Source of the DNA: Saprospira grandis
GTDB taxonomy: Bacteria > Bacteroidota > Bacteroidia > Chitinophagales > Saprospiraceae
Length of the DNA stretch: 64,000 nucleotides
NCBI RefSeq assembly: GCF_027594745.1
Contig: NZ_CP110854.1
Span: forward strand, 3,055,501-3,119,500
Reading direction: 5' to 3'
Numbering within the stretch: the first letter of the stretch is position 1; each line of letters begins with the position of its first letter. Under the pieces are notes generated by a model. That model was not told the DNA's origin, did no database searches, and was given only the letters and a program-made list of their open reading frames with translations. The position numbers and the translations under genes are program-made. Of this stretch, positions 62,201-64,000 are shown piece by piece.

Positions 62201-63977
62201 CACGCTCTATGATTCGATCTCTCAAGTAACTTGGGATTTTGGAGATGGAACAATTCGTTCTGGAACATTTGACCTATCAGATAATACGATTGATACGGTC
62301 CATTATGTTTATCCCCAAGAAGGGGTCTATACCGCCTCCCTTTTTGTAGAAAATAATAGCTATTGCTCCGATTCTGCAGAATTGCGCATTTTGGTGCTGC
62401 CCGCTATTCAACCCACAGACTCTGTTCCTTATTTCCAAGATTTTGAAGCCGATGCGGGCGGATGGATCGAGGAGGCCGAATCGGCCAATACGAGCAGTAA
62501 CCTCTGGGAATGGGGAACCTCTAACGCCAATGTGATTGCTTCTGGACACGGAAATACCTGGATCACTGGACTCAACAGAGCCTATACCTCAGGCGGAGAA
62601 GATGGCTGGGTGTATAGCCCTTGTATTGATATGACGGCCCTCGAACGCCCAATGATTAGCCTAGACCTTTACTATGAAACAGACCCCGGAAATGATGGGG
62701 CCGTTATTGAATACTTTGATCAAGATGCCAATAAATGGCTGCCTCTTGGCGAACAAGGCCGCGGAATCGAATGGTACAATTATAATGTGGTGGCTGGCCG
62801 CCCCGGTGTGCAAAGCCTAGCCCCCAGAGGCTGGTCGGGCGACTCTGATGGCTGGCAAGATGCTCGCTACAAATTAGACGACCTCATGCACTATACTAAC
62901 CTCCGCCTCCGTATCGCCTTTGGCGCAATTGGCGTAGTGCAGGGCCTCGATGGAGTAGCCTTTGATAATATCTGGATCGGTAACCGTAGCCGAAATGTTC
63001 TGCTCGAACACTTTTCTAATTCGGGCCTCAATAACTTTGACTATGTGAACCAACATGTATATAACCTCATGTATCGCACCCCTGTGATCTATGATGCGGT
63101 GATGCTCCAATACCAAACGAGCTTCCCCAATACCAACGACCGATTTAATCTATTTAATATCGACGACCCCTCGGCTCGAGTCATCAAATACGGGATTTCA
63201 CAGGCCGGTAAAGCCCTTATCGATGGCCGAAGATTTAGCGCTACTTCCAATTCTCAAGATCTCCAAATGGTCGATTTTGAAGAGGATATGCTCCGCTCGC
63301 CTAAGTTCGATATTAGTATCGATACCTTTGTGAGCTATGCCGGAAATACTCTAGAGGTAGCCGTTACTTTCACCGCCCTAGAAGACCTTCCGCTAGGCGA
63401 TTATGATCTGCATATTGCCGTGCTAGAAGATTCGCTCACTTATTTTAGCGGAGAATATACCCATAGCGTGATGCGCAAAATGTTGCCCGCTGCCGATGGT
63501 AGCCGATATAGCCGCGCCTTCGCTGTTGGCGACCAAGAACATATTCGATATACCTGGAATTACCCTAATGATTTTGACTTTAACGAAGCCTCGGTAGTGG
63601 CCTTTATCCAAGAGGAAACAGCCACTTCTAAGGAGGTCTTCCAAGCCACTAGCTCCAGAGATATTACCATTTATCTCGACTCTCTGGGCACCTCCACTTT
63701 TGAGGCCGCTCAGGCCGCTGCGGCTCCCTTCCAAAATCTAAAACTCTATCCCAACCCCTCTTCAGAGTTCTTTAATTTGCAGTTGGCAGAACTCCCTCAA
63801 CAAGCACATAGCTGGCGAGTTACGGACCTGCAAGGCCGCATCTTTGAAGAAGGAAGCTGGGAGCCTGGCCAAGAAAGCCTACAGCTCTGGGCCCGAGATT
63901 GGCCCGCCGGCGTCTATATTTTCGCTATCCAAGGCCAAGGATTCCAAGTACAACGCAAAATGGTATTAGTCCGATAA
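59256..63977 (+). CDS. Large secreted multidomain protein with type IX sorting domain
   Basis: 1573 residues. Signal peptide (IFTLLLLSLSFCLWGQ). Residues about 160-960 are a series of Ig-like or gliding-protein-type units rich in YCNDPSN/YCANDTLG-like cysteine motifs, a surface-adhesin pattern. A PKD domain (VTWDFGDG, near 991) follows, then a jelly-roll/MAM-like domain (about 1055-1240), an Omp28-like part (VLLEHFSNSGLNNF, about 1247-1460) and a C-terminal Por-secretion domain (NLKLYPNPSSEFFNLQL to KMVLVR). It is likely attached at the surface by PorU. Codon choice shifts from TTG/GGG/ACG-rich at the 5' part to CTC/CTA/ACC-rich from about 61.9 kb. Confidence 0.85.
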   Translation: MKNIFTLLLLSLSFCLWGQKTTTITNLDVGSAIQEAYPTHDVRINYSGYSEYPDFFFLSVKGGRQRLVKSVPTTDTIYWSHVQAWQTATHLSPPSGGYTTDSLIAQTTRQGAAGNYSGTITFSAPLDITSGTIVLYAVDSNYTVAPIPLDTIVLLATNPDVNMSPIPTTMCTTEDLEIFVTPAPSSSLGAGSISISNTFALTGYPPNDYIITNNNPNNPLDYTFVPNGLNGATSIVAAQDLSTTYTLRYDYRPIMQTTAVNCPSKFRSQITTIYNNNIDGATFAAVTNREDSAVLQLQGVTPTSFENLIVNNNLADTIYGTYVVEGEVFLASQSDIGTFPVTYEVQNGPCLAQATANVLVRDVPGRVMPYSYCSLDTAFTFGRDNDNFPWDPLYSGRRGGTIKRGYLMDVDVQPASCLTVLNSNQGQERYQIDPAAAPLGTDTIWVRIEYMEERRRYSGSGGRNYNNNNGTQDLSNYPILDTVTTLVYYEAIELFAPQDPVIDTSLQANYCNDVPIVGLNSTPAGGVHDLITLTGPNTGTVRQAGNNFSPSSLHQGEVSDIRYRLIYESGIGNCIAYDTAEFTIVAPISLAFIGRNSANQGNGNNTYCYNDPSNQLLTAPAPTLYDHPDSLQPGEGSFTGQGISGFGPIFNPQAATPGTFNIRYTYVNQYGCKSFIDSAFTVDPGPNPILSSDQLGDTYCANDTLGILTGSPAGGIFFGPTIQNPQDSAFQPNIIYAPPTPNTAGTVDFEYRYTDPNTGCSDTTYLTVTINPLPQPSLTVSDYFFCESDQPVSLNGQPAGGVFYYYNTTDTLHDATYYPNPNYPTLLTSTRVDTVVYELEELGCVNRTEAVLTTYPNPVFSFSTVDGGGDTTTHVCLGQDTLFFFPYLSAGNVLNYDGPGVLNNTDFLLPQVAGVGAHNIRAIYEDSTNFPAVCRDTAYAEFYVHSQPNVNFSSIDGCGTQDAVLFPDNAQLGLTGTIPGTTTLYDSISQVTWDFGDGTIRSGTFDLSDNTIDTVHYVYPQEGVYTASLFVENNSYCSDSAELRILVLPAIQPTDSVPYFQDFEADAGGWIEEAESANTSSNLWEWGTSNANVIASGHGNTWITGLNRAYTSGGEDGWVYSPCIDMTALERPMISLDLYYETDPGNDGAVIEYFDQDANKWLPLGEQGRGIEWYNYNVVAGRPGVQSLAPRGWSGDSDGWQDARYKLDDLMHYTNLRLRIAFGAIGVVQGLDGVAFDNIWIGNRSRNVLLEHFSNSGLNNFDYVNQHVYNLMYRTPVIYDAVMLQYQTSFPNTNDRFNLFNIDDPSARVIKYGISQAGKALIDGRRFSATSNSQDLQMVDFEEDMLRSPKFDISIDTFVSYAGNTLEVAVTFTALEDLPLGDYDLHIAVLEDSLTYFSGEYTHSVMRKMLPAADGSRYSRAFAVGDQEHIRYTWNYPNDFDFNEASVVAFIQEETATSKEVFQATSSRDITIYLDSLGTSTFEAAQAAAAPFQNLKLYPNPSSEFFNLQLAELPQQAHSWRVTDLQGRIFEEGSWEPGQESLQLWARDWPAGVYIFAIQGQGFQVQRKMVLVR

Positions 63978-63980
63978 TTT

Positions 63981-64000
63981 GGGGCCCGCGGCCGCCCCAA
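63981..64000 (+). repeat. Partial structured repeat, cut by the right edge
   Basis: GGGGCCCGCGGCCGCCCCAA, the opening of the GGCCC-ended form seen at 14582-14721, starts 3 bases after the last gene. Confidence 0.7.

Overview
The window looks like chromosome of a filamentous or gliding Bacteroidota, most like Saprospira (Saprospiraceae). The grounds are type IX secretion genes (porU, porP/sprF), the gliding lipoprotein gene gldJ, cargo proteins with C-terminal sorting domains, TAnnTTTG-type promoters, no clear Shine-Dalgarno sites, and a six-gene Na+-NQR operon. The genus is an inference from gene content and style, not from a database match. I saw no rRNA, tRNA, CRISPR array, integrase or transposase.

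Layout. 1-6.4 kb: porU (minus, cut by the left edge), a PorP/SprF protein and gldJ. 6.8-9.9 kb: a plus-strand set of MscS channel, DUF4956 membrane protein, VTC-type polyphosphate polymerase and a membrane protein with a nuclease-like motif. 10.1-12.7 kb: MORN/YwqK protein, VWA protein, YbjQ and a 40-residue membrane peptide. 13-14.3 kb: a COG0523 metallochaperone GTPase behind two Zur-like palindromes. 14.8-22 kb (minus): TPR protein, RseP and an alpha-2-macroglobulin gene broken by one in-frame TAG. 22-28.7 kb: STAS-like protein, lgt, a 41/42-bp tandem array, a 1004-residue protein that reads as a dead UPF1-like helicase, and aroB. 29.2-30.5 kb (minus): fur-DUF4286-mtnD with a dyad overlapping the fur leader. 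30.8-37.3 kb: nqrABCDEF. 37.6-44.1 kb: fahA, a lipoprotein, an RlmI-like methyltransferase, an HD hydrolase, an SH3-like lipoprotein and an SDR reductase. 44.3-49.6 kb: heme uptake (hmuU, hmuV, hmuS, TonB receptor). 49.8-64 kb: NhaC antiporter, LRR protein, ATL protein, DUF418-like protein, M43 protease, DUF202 protein, imelysin lipoprotein and a 1573-residue secreted protein.

The most striking feature is not a gene. Seventeen full copies and two partial ones of a 110-150 bp intergenic element are spread over the 64 kb in both orientations. Its sequence varies between copies, but the ends and an internal pair of segments change together so that base pairing is kept (GGCCT/AGGCC, GGCTG/CAGCC, GGCTT/AAGCC, GGCCC/GGGCC at the ends; GCAG/CTGC, GGGG/CCCC, AGGG/CCCT, GCGG/CCGC inside). 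This is hand-read evidence for a conserved folded RNA or single-stranded DNA. Several copies lie inside operons.

The genes join into a few themes: type IX secretion with two likely cargo proteins, metal homeostasis (Fur-family regulator, heme uptake, imelysin, zinc GTPase), sodium energetics (NQR with an NhaC antiporter) and envelope maintenance (Lgt, RseP, alpha-2-macroglobulin).
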